Assembly (NCBI RefSeq): GCF_004331485.1
Contig: NZ_SJKD01000001.1
Span: forward strand, 1,612,001 to 1,676,000
Length of the DNA: 64,000 bases
Direction of reading: 5' to 3'
Origin: Kribbella capetownensis
GTDB taxonomy: Bacteria > Actinomycetota > Actinomycetes > Propionibacteriales > Kribbellaceae
Notes under the pieces: model-generated
Seen by the model: only the letters and a program-made list of their open reading frames with translations
What the model was told of the DNA's origin: nothing
Database searches by the model: none
Shown here: positions 34,013-42,563 of the stretch, piece by piece
Layout of the letters: each line of letters begins with the position of its first letter
How positions within the stretch are numbered: position 1 is the stretch's first letter
Translations under genes and position numbers: made by a program

Positions 34013-34870
34013 GTGAGTGATGGTTCGCGGGTGCACGTGGACGGGCTGCCGGTCCTGGACCGGTGTCTCGTGATGGGTGTTGTCAACGTGACCCCGGATT
34101 CCTTTTCCGACGGCGGCGAGTGGTTCGAGCCGGCCGCGGCGATCAAGCACGGCCGGGAGTTGCTGGCCGACGGCGCCGACCTGCTCGACGTCGGCGGCGA
34201 GTCGACCCGGCCCGGCGCCGAGCGACCCGCGCCCGAGGAGGAGATCCGCCGGGTGCTGCCGGTGATCGAGGCGCTCGCGGCCGACGGTGCGCTGATCTCG
34301 GTCGACACGATGCGGGCCGGCGTCGCCGCCCTCGCCCTCGACGCGGGCGCGGTGATGATCAACGACGTGTCCGGCGGCCAGGCCGACCCGGACATGCTTC
34401 CTCTGGTGGCGGAGCGTCGTACGCCGTACGTCTGTATGCATTGGCGTGGGCACTCCATCGACATGCAGAACCGGGCGGAGTACGACGACGTGGTCGCCGA
34501 AGTGATCGCGGAGCTCGGCCAGCGGGTCGACGCGATCCGGTCCGCCGGCGTGGATCTGGGCCGGGTGGCACTGGATCCCGGTCTCGGGTTCGCGAAGAAC
34601 GCGGATCACAACTGGGAAGTTCTTCGCCGATTACGGGAATTCGGCGTACTGGGCCGGCCGTTGCTCATCGGTGCGTCCCGGAAGGCGTTCCTCGGTAGGC
34701 TGCTCGCCGACGAGCAGACCGGTGAACCCAGACCGGCCGTACGACGAGACGATGCGAGCGCGGCTGTCTCCGCCCTGGCCGCCGCCGCGGGAGCCTGGTG
34801 TGTCCGGGCCCACGCGGTGGCGCCGAGCGCGGACGCGGTCCGGGTGGCGAAGAGATGGGGAACGGTATGA
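34013..34870 (+). CDS. folP: Dihydropteroate synthase
   Basis: This TIM-barrel enzyme joins p-aminobenzoate to the pterin diphosphate and is the sulfonamide target. MGVVNVTPDSFSDGG (about residues 19-33), DVGGESTRPG (about 60-69) and DPGLGFAKN (about 183-191) are intact, with the usual length of 285. GTG 34013 has TACGGT (34001-34006) 6 nt upstream, suggesting its own leaderless transcript. Its stop overlaps the next start as ATGA. Confidence 0.97.
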   Translation: MSDGSRVHVDGLPVLDRCLVMGVVNVTPDSFSDGGEWFEPAAAIKHGRELLADGADLLDVGGESTRPGAERPAPEEEIRRVLPVIEALAADGALISVDTMRAGVAALALDAGAVMINDVSGGQADPDMLPLVAERRTPYVCMHWRGHSIDMQNRAEYDDVVAEVIAELGQRVDAIRSAGVDLGRVALDPGLGFAKNADHNWEVLRRLREFGVLGRPLLIGASRKAFLGRLLADEQTGEPRPAVRRDDASAAVSALAAAAGAWCVRAHAVAPSADAVRVAKRWGTV

Positions 34871-35352
34871 CGGACGGTCCGGGCGGTCCGCGCCGGCGCG
34901 CAGGTGGAGACGGTGCGCGCGGCGCGACGGTGGAGGACGTCGTGCTGAACGCGAACACCGCGTTCTACAACGCGTTCGAGGCCGGCGACCTGGATCTGAT
35001 GGCGGCGGTCTGGCTGCCTGATCCCGATCCGGTCTGCATCCATCCCGGCAACGCGGCGATCTCGGGGTACGCCGAGATGATGCGCGCGTGGGCGATGATC
35101 TTCGCCAATACGCCGTACATCCAGTTCTTTCTCACCGATGTCCAGGTCCGGGCGGATGAGGACGTGGCCTACGTCACGTGTACGGAGAATGTCCTGTCGT
35201 CGGGTGAGGGTGCCCCGGAGGAAGGGTTCGCGGGCGGTAAGGCGCTGGCCACGAACGTCTTTCGCAAAACTTCCTCCGGCTGGCGGTTGTGGATCCACCA
35301 TGCCTCACCGGTACTGTCGTCGTCTGGGGGCCGACAGGAGGAGGCGCCGTGA
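34867..35352 (+). CDS. SnoaL/NTF2-like protein, 161 aa
   Basis: The protein has an NTF2-like (SnoaL/DUF4440-type) fold: NTAFYNAFEAGDLDLMAAVW at about residues 25-44, then a central strand with CIHPG and a final GWRLWIHHASPV strand. The first 20 residues are Gly/Arg-rich and probably disordered. Homologues sit between folP and folB in several actinobacteria, but the function is unknown. ATG 34867 overlaps the folP stop by 4 bp, so they are coupled. Confidence 0.85.
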   Translation: MTDGPGGPRRRAGGDGARGATVEDVVLNANTAFYNAFEAGDLDLMAAVWLPDPDPVCIHPGNAAISGYAEMMRAWAMIFANTPYIQFFLTDVQVRADEDVAYVTCTENVLSSGEGAPEEGFAGGKALATNVFRKTSSGWRLWIHHASPVLSSSGGRQEEAP

Positions 35353-35354
35353 GC

Positions 35355-35421
35355 GAGCGAAGCGAGTTCACCATCGAGCACAGCGCGTCTCGTGCCTCGT
35401 CCGCGCCCGGAGCGAAGCGAG
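35355..35421. repeat. 12-bp direct repeat in folB leader
   Basis: GAGCGAAGCGAG occurs at 35355-35366 and again at 35410-35421 in the 76-bp space between the NTF2-like gene and folB. The second copy adds the GAGGA that serves as folB ribosome site. The word is common between genes in high-GC actinobacteria as far as I recall, so it may be only background. Confidence 0.55.
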
Positions 35422-35428
35422 GACGTGG

Positions 35429-35818
35429 ATGAGCTCTCCCGTGTCCTGTCCTGACGTGATCGAGATCCGGGGCATCCGCGGTTTCGGGCGCCACGGGGTG
35501 TTCGAGCACGAGCGGGCCGACGGGCAGGAGTTCGTCGTGGACGTCCGGCTGGAGCTGGACACCCGGCCCGCCGCGGCTTCCGACGACCTGGCCGACACCG
35601 TGAACTACGGGTTGGTGGCCGAGCAGGTGCACCAGGCGATCGAGACCGACCCGGTGGATCTGATCGAGACCCTCGCCCAGCGCATCGCGGACCTGTGCCT
35701 CGCCGACCGGCGGGTGACAGCGACCGCGGTGACCATCCACAAACCCTCGGCGCCGATCACGGTGCCGTTCGACGACGTTGTCCTGACCGTGCAGCGCAGA
35801 GCCGGAGAATCCTCGTGA
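35429..35818 (+). CDS. folB: Dihydroneopterin aldolase
   Basis: FolB cleaves dihydroneopterin to hydroxymethyldihydropterin and glycolaldehyde. The short protein (129 residues) has IEIRGIRGFGRHGVFEHE near its N-terminus (about 10-27), VNYGLVAEQV, and the C-terminal KPSAPI loop that holds a catalytic Lys. ATG 35429 lies 8 nt after GAGGA. Its stop overlaps folK (GTGA). Confidence 0.95.
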   Translation: MSSPVSCPDVIEIRGIRGFGRHGVFEHERADGQEFVVDVRLELDTRPAAASDDLADTVNYGLVAEQVHQAIETDPVDLIETLAQRIADLCLADRRVTATAVTIHKPSAPITVPFDDVVLTVQRRAGESS

Positions 35819-36372
35819 CTGAGACCCCAAGTCCCCACGTCATCGACGCGGACACCCTGAGCGGTGGCCTCAAGCCGATCCGCCAGGTGATCCTGTCGCT
35901 CGGGAGCAATCTCGGCGACCGTGAGGCGAACCTGCAGGGCGCGGTCGATGCGCTGCGGGACACCCCGGACGTCGTGGTGGTCGAGGTCTCCCCGGTCTAC
36001 GAGACCCAGCCGATCGGCGGTCCCGACGAGTCCGGCCCGTACCTCAACGTCGTACTGCTCGCCGACAGCACGCTCGCCGTGGACCTGTTGCTCGACCGCG
36101 CGCACGCGATCGAGCAGGCGTTCGGCCGGGAGCGCAGCGTGCCGGGTGCACCCCGGACGCTGGACGTCGACCTGATCACGTACGGCACCAAGGAGATCGA
36201 GTCCGAGGAGCTGACCATCCCGCACCCGCGGGCGCACGAGCGGGCGTTCGTCCTGGCGCCGTGGCTCGACATCGAGCGGGACGCGGTGCTGCCCGGGCGC
36301 GGCCCGGTCGCCGAACTGCTCGCGAAGGTCGGCACCGAGGGCGTGACCAAGCTCGACATCGAGCTCCAGTAG
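35815..36372 (+). CDS. folK: 2-amino-4-hydroxy-6-hydroxymethyldihydropteridine pyrophosphokinase
   Basis: FolK transfers pyrophosphate to the pterin before the FolP step. LSLGSNLGDRE (about residues 24-34) and the signature PRTLDVDLITYG (about 111-122) are intact in the 185-residue protein. GTG 35815 overlaps the folB stop by 4 bp. The TAG stop shares its last base with the GTG of the DUF3180 gene. Confidence 0.96.
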   Translation: MTETPSPHVIDADTLSGGLKPIRQVILSLGSNLGDREANLQGAVDALRDTPDVVVVEVSPVYETQPIGGPDESGPYLNVVLLADSTLAVDLLLDRAHAIEQAFGRERSVPGAPRTLDVDLITYGTKEIESEELTIPHPRAHERAFVLAPWLDIERDAVLPGRGPVAELLAKVGTEGVTKLDIELQ

Positions 36373-36887
36373 TGGCATCCGGCGGTCCAGAGCCCAACCA
36401 GGCGCCCGGCAAAGAGCCGCCGCGCCCGGGCTCGGTCCGGCCGACCTCACGCCGGTTGCTGATCGCGATCGCCGTCCTCGGCGCGGCGATCGGTGTGACC
36501 ATGGTCAAGGCGATCGAGTCCAGCGGCGGGGTCGCGCCCGCGGTGTCCTGGCTGACTCTGATCGCCTGGACGTTCCTGGCCGCGCTGCTGTTCATGGCGG
36601 CCCGCAACACCCACCAGCGGATCCAGGTCCGGCGCGAACGGATCGAACCGTCGCGCGCGGTGTTCCTGCTGCTGCTCGCGAAGGCGAGCGCTTTCGTCGG
36701 CGCGTTGTGCACCGGGGTTTACGCAGGGTTCGCGTTAAGCTTCCTGGACGCGGTGAGTGCTTCGGGGCCGCGCAACCGAGTGATCATGGCCGGTGCCGCG
36801 GCGGTGGTCTCAGTGCTGGTCGTCACGGCCGGATTGTTGCTCGAACGCGCGTGTCGTATTCCCGAGGACCCGGACGAGACCCCCTAA
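36372..36887 (+). CDS. DUF3180 membrane protein, 171 aa
   Basis: The gene after folK in actinobacteria usually encodes a DUF3180 protein, and this one fits: a Pro-rich N-terminal tail, RPTSRRLLIAIAVLG, then four hydrophobic segments (about residues 28-46, 59-76, 98-121 and 136-154). The function is unknown. GTG 36372 shares one base with the folK stop, so translation is coupled. Confidence 0.85.
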   Translation: MASGGPEPNQAPGKEPPRPGSVRPTSRRLLIAIAVLGAAIGVTMVKAIESSGGVAPAVSWLTLIAWTFLAALLFMAARNTHQRIQVRRERIEPSRAVFLLLLAKASAFVGALCTGVYAGFALSFLDAVSASGPRNRVIMAGAAAVVSVLVVTAGLLLERACRIPEDPDETP

Positions 36888-36898
36888 CATGACGGTCC

Positions 36899-37339
36899 AT
36901 GGGGTCAAGGGGTAGCCGCCGTCGAACCAGGACCACAGTTCTCACCGTTGCCAACGGTCTGCTGATCGTTGTCTGCCTGGGTGTGAGTATCGCGCTCTTC
37001 TCCCAGAATGCCTGGATTCTCCGGACCGCTGCAGCGGGCGCCGTCGTGATCGCGATCGCCGCCTCGGTGCTGTTCCGCCATCAGTTGCTGGTCGAGCGGC
37101 TGGCCCATTCCGACGAACGCGCGCAGGTCGCGCAGGAGTACTCCCGGATCACCAGCGCGCGGGTGGTCGAGAACGCCGAGTTCGTCGACCTGATGCAGCG
37201 CCGCCTCGACAAGATCGACCAGCGCCTGGACAAGATCGACCAGGAGGTCGCGACAGTCGTTGCCGCCGGCGACAAACACTCCCAGGCCGACGCGCCCACC
37301 GTCGTGGATCTGAAGCTGCGAGGCCTGGCCGCTTCCTGA
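36899..37339 (+). CDS. Membrane-anchored coiled-coil protein, 146 aa
   Basis: Two adjacent hydrophobic segments (about residues 13-31 and 40-58) follow a basic N-terminus. A charged helical part comes next, with the exact heptad-like repeat RLDKIDQ twice (about residues 101-114). It may belong to DUF6779, the usual partner after DUF3180, but I am not sure. TAACAT ends 8 nt before the ATG, so it may be leaderless, although it lies only 11 bp after the previous gene. Confidence 0.75.
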   Translation: MGSRGSRRRTRTTVLTVANGLLIVVCLGVSIALFSQNAWILRTAAAGAVVIAIAASVLFRHQLLVERLAHSDERAQVAQEYSRITSARVVENAEFVDLMQRRLDKIDQRLDKIDQEVATVVAAGDKHSQADAPTVVDLKLRGLAAS

Positions 37340-37383
37340 GGCGGACCTCCCGGACCATACTTCGGTGTGGGGAGGGGATGGCC

Positions 37384-37779
37384 ATGGGGCTGGATGCGAA
37401 CTATCCGGCGGTGACGATGAACGATCCCAACGGGCACGTCACGGTCTTCAACGAGGATCATCTGCCGATCGGGCAGTTGGGCCCGCCGCCGTTCGAGTCG
37501 GCGTCGGTGAACGTGACGTGCCGGCGGAAGGCGTGGGAGGACGAGGACTGGTACCGGCTGCTGAGCGCGGAGGGCTGGCCGTTCCCGGCCCAGGAGGCGT
37601 ACGTCGCGGCCAACGAGACGCACGAACTGAATCCCGGGCAGCCGTATCCGATCCCGCAGTGCGCGTCGGGGTGTCCGATCAAGCTCGGGCAGGCCGCGGG
37701 TGCCGGGGCGTTGGCGATCGGTGCCGTGGCCGCCGCTGCGGCCTGGCGGCGCCGGCGGAGGGCGCCGGGTATCGCCTGA
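37384..37779 (+). CDS. Hypothetical protein with C-terminal membrane helix, 131 aa
   Basis: I do not recognise this protein. It is acidic and Pro-rich in its soluble part (GQLGPPPFES, GWPFPAQEAYV), has CASGC at about residues 98-102, and ends in an Ala-rich hydrophobic helix followed by RRRRR, the plan of a tail anchor or a cell-wall-sorted protein. ATG 37384 is preferred over ATG 37378 because GGAGGGG then has a 6-nt spacing. An overlapping frame in this stretch is less codon-biased. Confidence 0.6.
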   Translation: MGLDANYPAVTMNDPNGHVTVFNEDHLPIGQLGPPPFESASVNVTCRRKAWEDEDWYRLLSAEGWPFPAQEAYVAANETHELNPGQPYPIPQCASGCPIKLGQAAGAGALAIGAVAAAAAWRRRRRAPGIA

Positions 37780-37839
37780 GCGACCGGGTGGTGGACCTGG
37801 AGGAGCCGGGAGCCGGTGATCCCGCGTAGGTTCTGGGGT

Positions 37840-38622
37840 GTGGATCTCGCTGAACTGCTGAAGGTTGCCGAAGCCGCTGTTGATCGTGGGCGGGTGGTGA
37901 CCGACTCCCGGGCGCCCGGCGTGCTCACGTCCAAGGGCGATCGGGACATGGCGTCCGAGGTGGACTTCGCGGTGGAGCGGGAGGTGCGTGCCTTCCTCGA
38001 GCGGGAGACGCCGGAGATCGGCGTACTCGGTGAGGAGGAAGGCGGCGCGACGGACGGGACCCGGTGGGTGCTCGATCCGATCGACGGGACGGTGAACTTC
38101 ATCCACGGCGTACCGCTGTGGGGGATCTCGCTCGGACTGATCCACGAGGGCCGGGCGGTGGCGGGCGTGATCGACCATCCCGCGCTCGGGACCAGGTACG
38201 CCGCGGCCGAGGGCCATGGTGCGACCTGCAACCGCAAGCCCATCCGCGGCAGCGAGTGCACGGATCTGAGTGACGCATTGGTTGCCGTGGGCGACTATGC
38301 AGTCGGCCCCGACCCCGACCGGGTGAACGCCGAGCGGCTCGCCCTGACGCAACTCCTGTACCCGCGGGCCCAACGGATCCGGATGATCGGTACGGCGGCC
38401 ACCGCGCTGACCTGGACCGCGGCCGGCCACTTCGACGCGACGATCATGTTCTCCAACAAACCCTGGGACACGATGGCCGGTGTCTCCATCTGCCGCGAGG
38501 CCGGTGTCGTCGTACTCGACCTCGACGGCTCACAGCACGCACCCGAGTCCCGCGGCACCTTCGCCGTGTCCGCAGGCCTCGCCGACCCGCTGCTCGAGCT
38601 GATCGCTCAGACCGTCGCCTGA
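37840..38622 (+). CDS. Inositol monophosphatase/histidinol-phosphatase-like enzyme
   Basis: The family is the Mg-dependent, Li-sensitive phosphatase family. GEEEGG (about residues 65-70), the metal-binding WVLDPIDGTVNF (about 78-89) and PWDTMAG (about 208-214) are intact. The substrate may be inositol-1-phosphate, histidinol phosphate or another sugar phosphate. I choose GTG 37840 because TAGGTT (37827-37832) ends 7 nt upstream, the leaderless pattern seen elsewhere; GTG 37816 with GGGAG is the alternative and adds 8 residues. Confidence 0.92.
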   Translation: MDLAELLKVAEAAVDRGRVVTDSRAPGVLTSKGDRDMASEVDFAVEREVRAFLERETPEIGVLGEEEGGATDGTRWVLDPIDGTVNFIHGVPLWGISLGLIHEGRAVAGVIDHPALGTRYAAAEGHGATCNRKPIRGSECTDLSDALVAVGDYAVGPDPDRVNAERLALTQLLYPRAQRIRMIGTAATALTWTAAGHFDATIMFSNKPWDTMAGVSICREAGVVVLDLDGSQHAPESRGTFAVSAGLADPLLELIAQTVA

Positions 38623-38660
38623 CCCAGGCAAGCCTCGAGCACCTCAGCCAAGGTCTCTGA

Positions 38661-39866
38661 CTACTTGTCGATGTCCCCGACGACGAAGAACATGCTGCCG
38701 AGGATGGCGATCATGTCGGGGATCACGGTGCCTGGGAGCAGCGCGGGCAGGGCGGAGATGTTGTTGAAGCTGGCCGAGCGCAGCTTGAGCCGCCACGGCG
38801 TCTTGTCACCGCGGGACACCAGGTAATAGCCGTTGATGCCGAGCGGGCTCTCGGTCCAGGCATAGGTCTGGCCCTCCGGCACCTTGAGGATCTTCGGCAG
38901 CCGGACGTTGACCGGCCCCGCCGGCAGTGAGGACAGCTTGTCGATGCAGGCGTCGACCAGGTCCAGCGACACCTTGACCTGCTCCAGCAGGACCGAGAAC
39001 CGCGCGAAGCAGTCGCCCTCCGGCCGGGTGACAACCCGGAGTACGCCGTCCTGAAGGAGTTCGTCGTACCCGAGGTAGGGCTCGTCGCGGCGGAGGTCGG
39101 CGTCGACACCGGAGGCGCGGGCGATCGGACCGGAGACGCCGTACTGCGCGATCAGTTCGGGTGCGAGCCTGCCGACGCCGACGGTGCGGGCGCGGAAGAT
39201 CTCGTTGCCGAGGACGAGGTCCTCGATGTCGGGCAGCCGCTTGCGGACCGCGACCGAGGCGGCCGACGCGCGGCCGAGCCAGCCGTACGGGAGGTCCTCC
39301 TTGAGGCCGCCGACGCGGTTGAACATGTAGTGCATCCGGCCGCCGGACAGCTCCTCCATCACCGCCTGCAGCGTCTCCCGCTCGCGGAACGCGTAGAAGA
39401 CCGGGGTGATCGCGCCGAGCTCGAGCGGGTACGAGCCGAGGAACATCAGGTGATTCAGGATCCGGTTCAGCTCGGCCAGCAGCGTGCGTAGCCAGACCGC
39501 GCGGACCGGGACCTCCAGGCCCATCATCCGCTCGACCGCGAGGACCACGCCGAGTTCGTTGGCGAACGCGGACAGCCAGTCGTGCCGGTTTGCCAGCACG
39601 ATGATCTGCCGGTAGTCACGCACCTCGAACAGCTTCTCGGCGCCGCGGTGCATGTAGCCGATGATCGGCTCGCAGCCGACGATCCGCTCGCCGTCCAGAG
39701 TCAGCCGCAGCCGCAGTACGCCGTGCGTCGCGGGGTGCTGCGGCCCGATGTTGAGCACCATGTCGGTGGTCGCCAGCTCCGAGCCGCTCCCGGTCCCGCC
39801 CCGCTCGTACGCGGGGTCGAATCCGGCCGCCCCGGCACCGATTCCCACCACTCGTTCCGTACTCAT
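38661..39866 (-). CDS. nuoD: Isolated NADH-quinone oxidoreductase subunit D-like protein
   Basis: The 401-residue protein is a full-length NuoD, the 49-kDa quinone-site subunit of complex [15 protein letters not shown] (about residues 40-53), [13 protein letters not shown] (about 67-79) and the C-terminal GDIDK are conserved. No nuoC, nuoE or other complex-I gene is next to it: upstream is a PH-domain gene on the opposite strand and downstream an inositol-monophosphatase gene. It may be a spare NuoD or serve in a different hydrogenase-like complex. Homology is certain; the solitary role is not known. Confidence 0.9.
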   Translation of the reverse strand: MSTERVVGIGAGAAGFDPAYERGGTGSGSELATTDMVLNIGPQHPATHGVLRLRLTLDGERIVGCEPIIGYMHRGAEKLFEVRDYRQIIVLANRHDWLSAFANELGVVLAVERMMGLEVPVRAVWLRTLLAELNRILNHLMFLGSYPLELGAITPVFYAFRERETLQAVMEELSGGRMHYMFNRVGGLKEDLPYGWLGRASAASVAVRKRLPDIEDLVLGNEIFRARTVGVGRLAPELIAQYGVSGPIARASGVDADLRRDEPYLGYDELLQDGVLRVVTRPEGDCFARFSVLLEQVKVSLDLVDACIDKLSSLPAGPVNVRLPKILKVPEGQTYAWTESPLGINGYYLVSRGDKTPWRLKLRSASFNNISALPALLPGTVIPDMIAILGSMFFVVGDIDK

Positions 39867-39892
39867 GCCCCCTATCGTGACAGGCTGGGTGT

Positions 39893-40381
39893 GTGGATGA
39901 CCTCTTCGCACCCTCGGATGTCAGCTGGACGCCGGTCTCGCCGAAGCTGGCCGCGGTCCGCCGGCTGACCGCGGGGATCAGCGCCGGCCTGGTCGGGATC
40001 GTGCTGCTGATCGTGCTCGGGATGACCGTGGGCTGGCTGTACGGCGTCCTCGCGCTGGTGGTGGCGGCAGCCGGGTTCGTCTGGGCGTGGGTCCTGATCG
40101 GGCGCAACCAGCGGTCCTGGAAGTACGCCGAGCGCGAGGACGAACTGCTGGTCAGCCACGGGATCATGTTCCGCGAGCTGGTAGTGGTCCCGTACGGGCG
40201 GATGCAGTTCGTCGACGTGGCCGCTGGACCGCTGGAGCGGGCGTACGGGATCGCCACGGTGGAGCTGCACACGGCCACGCCGGCCACGGACGCCAAGATC
40301 CCCGGTCTGCATCCGGACGAGGCCGGCCGGCTGCGTGACCGCCTGTCCGCGCTCGGCCAGGCGCAGGCGTGGGGCCTGTGA
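39893..40381 (+). CDS. Membrane protein with bacterial PH domain (bPH2/DUF304), 162 aa
   Basis: Two hydrophobic segments (about residues 25-46 and 49-68) precede a bPH2 domain with [15 protein letters not shown] and [12 protein letters not shown] (about 79-110). This small-plus-large pairing is the same as YdbS/YdbT of Bacillus. Function is unknown beyond a suggested role in envelope or bacteriocin resistance in Firmicutes. It starts at GTG and its stop overlaps the next gene (GTGA). Confidence 0.85.
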   Translation: MDDLFAPSDVSWTPVSPKLAAVRRLTAGISAGLVGIVLLIVLGMTVGWLYGVLALVVAAAGFVWAWVLIGRNQRSWKYAEREDELLVSHGIMFRELVVVPYGRMQFVDVAAGPLERAYGIATVELHTATPATDAKIPGLHPDEAGRLRDRLSALGQAQAWGL

Positions 40382-41817
40382 CCGAGCCGACGCCCGGTCC
40401 GCCCGGGCAGCAGACAGCGGCGGTGCGACCGCCGGTGACTGAGCAGACCGGCGCCCGCCTCCACCCGCTCACGCCGTTCGTGAAGGGCTGGGGGTACTTC
40501 GTCGTCGCGGCCTTCGCGCTGGTCAACAACGAGGGTCTGCGGAGCAATCTGACCATCGCCGGTATCGGACTGGCCGCGGTGCTGGTCGGCGGCATCCTGC
40601 TGGGCGCGCTGTCCTGGTGGTTCACCAAGTGGCAGCTGACCGACGATGCGATCCGGGTCGACAGTGGGTTCCTGTTCCGGCGTACTCGGATCATCCGGTT
40701 CGACCGGATCCAGGCGATCGACGTGGCGCAGCCGTTCGTCGCCCGCCTGTTCGGGATGGCCGAGCTGCGGATGGACGTCGCGGGCGGCGGCAAGAGCGAC
40801 GGCAAGCTCAGCTACTTCACGTACGAGGAGGCCGGCCGGCTGCGCACCACACTGCTGGTCCGGGCCAAGGGTCAGCAGGTCGTCGAACAGCAGACCGATC
40901 AGGTCGAGATGAAGCCGCTTCTGGTGGTCCCGACCGGCCGTCTGCTCGGTGCGACCCTGCTGTCGTCCACAGTCCTTGCCAGCGCGGGTGGTCTGGTCTG
41001 GTTGATCGCCGCAGCGACCGTGCTGAACTTCCACATCGGCCTGTTCGCCGGTCTGCCGCTGCTCCTCGGTGTGGTGCAGCCGATCTGGAAGCAGGTCGTC
41101 GGCAACCACGGCTTCACCCTCTCGGAGAGCGACCACGGTCTACGCACCAAGCGCGGTCTGTTCGACGTCCAGCGGCAGACCGTGCCGCCCGGCCGGGTGC
41201 AGGGGCTGCTGATCACCGAGCCGCTCATCTGGCGTCTGCTCGGTTGGTCCCGCGTCGAGCTGGACATCGCCGGTGTAGCGGGCAACAAGGACGAGGGCGA
41301 GAACGACCACGAGGGCGCGCAGCTCCTGCCCGTGGGCGAGCGGGTCGAGGTGGCCGGCGTACTCGCACGGGTCCTGCCCGGCTTTGACCTGTCTCGCATC
41401 GAGATGCATCGCGCCCCCGAACGCGCCAAGTGGCTGCGTCCCATCGGCTGGCGCTACCTCGCGTACGGCGCCGACGACCAGGTGCTCGTCACGGTCCGAG
41501 GCTGGGTCAGCCGCCGTACGTCGATCGTCCTGCACCACAAGACCCAGTCCGTCCGGCTGCAGCAGGGCCCACTCCAACGCCGCCTGGGCCTCGCCAACGT
41601 CCACGTAGACACCCCCCTCGGCCCCACCGACGCTGTAGCCCTCCACCGCAACCAGTCCGAAGCAGCAGCCCTACTCCAGGATCAGGCGGTCAGGGCGCGG
41701 GAGGCCCGGCGTACGGTGGCGTCGCCGTTTGCTGTCCAGACCCAGCCGAAGCCGCCGAGTCCGGATGGGTCGAGCAGTTCGGCGGCCTCGCCGGCTGACG
41801 ACAGCTCTGACAGGTAG
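40378..41817 (+). CDS. Membrane protein with tandem bacterial PH domains (YdbT-like), 479 aa
   Basis: Multiple bPH2/DUF304 repeats are interleaved with two pairs of hydrophobic helices (about residues 40-75 and 190-235). Each repeat carries an RxxRI/V-Q-I/V-D-like motif (FDRIQAIDV, VPPGRVQGLLI, HHKTQSVRLQ). It is cotranscribed with the smaller bPH2 gene by a 4-bp overlap. The last 45 residues (after AREARR) are Ser/Pro-rich and lie over the end of the convergent methyltransferase gene, giving a 136-bp overlap. Confidence 0.85.
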   Translation: MTEPTPGPPGQQTAAVRPPVTEQTGARLHPLTPFVKGWGYFVVAAFALVNNEGLRSNLTIAGIGLAAVLVGGILLGALSWWFTKWQLTDDAIRVDSGFLFRRTRIIRFDRIQAIDVAQPFVARLFGMAELRMDVAGGGKSDGKLSYFTYEEAGRLRTTLLVRAKGQQVVEQQTDQVEMKPLLVVPTGRLLGATLLSSTVLASAGGLVWLIAAATVLNFHIGLFAGLPLLLGVVQPIWKQVVGNHGFTLSESDHGLRTKRGLFDVQRQTVPPGRVQGLLITEPLIWRLLGWSRVELDIAGVAGNKDEGENDHEGAQLLPVGERVEVAGVLARVLPGFDLSRIEMHRAPERAKWLRPIGWRYLAYGADDQVLVTVRGWVSRRTSIVLHHKTQSVRLQQGPLQRRLGLANVHVDTPLGPTDAVALHRNQSEAAALLQDQAVRAREARRTVASPFAVQTQPKPPSPDGSSSSAASPADDSSDR

Positions 41818-42563
41818 CGCAGGGGGTCTGTCTGAGCCAGTTCGAGGCTCGGACGGGCCGCACTCACTCCGAGGGCTTGTAGAGCGTCTCTCTGGAGCAG
41901 CACGGTGCCTCCGAGCGAGTCCAGGGCCACGTGGGCTGTCACGTCGCAGGAGCCGTCCAGTAGCGGGTCGCACTCGCGGCCGTTGCGGAAGCCGGTCGCG
42001 GTGCCGTACGGCGGGCGGCTGGTGCGGAGATGGCCGTAGTCGATGGCCACGGCGACTGCGCCGTCGGTGAGGCGGTGCAGGACGTCTGCCCAGGCTTGGT
42101 CGCGGGTGGTGCCGATCTCGGCGCGGTCGCCTGGTTCGAGCAGTGGCCACCAGGTCTGCAGCCAGGCGAGATCGTTGCCGTCGACAACATTGCCGAGGGT
42201 CAGGTCGGCGAGGAGGTAGCGGGGTACGCCGTTCTCGTCGGGTTCGGCCACGTCGCAGGGGATGTTGTCCAGCCATTCGTTGGCGATGACCAGGCCGCTC
42301 AGTGCGGTGGGGAGTTCGTCGTCGAGTTCGATGTCCAGGACGGAGAGGCCTTCGGTGCGGAGGACCTTGCCCAGCTCGCCGGAGCCCGCGCCGATGTCGA
42401 CGACCTCGTCAGCGCCGACCGCGCGAGCGAGGCGGGCGATCGCCTGGCTGAAGAGCGTCGAGGCGTGCACCGACGTACGGAAGTGCGCAGCCGGCCGTTC
42501 GCGCCGGTAGAACCCGTCCGGTCCGTAGAGCGCCGTGTGCCAGCCTTCCCGGAACGTCGTCAT
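41682..42563 (-). CDS. SAM-dependent methyltransferase, 293 aa (NDUFAF7/MidA-like)
   Basis: The SAM motif VVDIGAGSGELG (about residues 57-68) is followed by ANEWLDNIPCDV (about 98-109), as in the SAM-methyltransferase family related to MidA/NDUFAF7. That family methylates an Arg of the complex-I 49-kDa (NuoD) subunit in mitochondria, so it is notable that a nuoD-like gene lies 1.8 kb away; a link is speculative. ATG 42563 overlaps the stop of the upstream 2H gene (ATGA). The conserved ending GLGGFGWVW indicates that its 3' end is real in spite of the overlap with the PH gene. Confidence 0.88.
   Translation of the reverse strand: MTTFREGWHTALYGPDGFYRRERPAAHFRTSVHASTLFSQAIARLARAVGADEVVDIGAGSGELGKVLRTEGLSVLDIELDDELPTALSGLVIANEWLDNIPCDVAEPDENGVPRYLLADLTLGNVVDGNDLAWLQTWWPLLEPGDRAEIGTTRDQAWADVLHRLTDGAVAVAIDYGHLRTSRPPYGTATGFRNGRECDPLLDGSCDVTAHVALDSLGGTVLLQRDALQALGVSAARPSLELAQTDPLRYLSELSSAGEAAELLDPSGLGGFGWVWTANGDATVRRASRALTA

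Noticed and set aside
37365..37829. 154-codon frame overlapping the small gene at 37384
   Set aside because: Its composition (Gly/Arg/Ala) is that of a shadow frame, and the other frame has a ribosome site, a membrane helix and better codon use.
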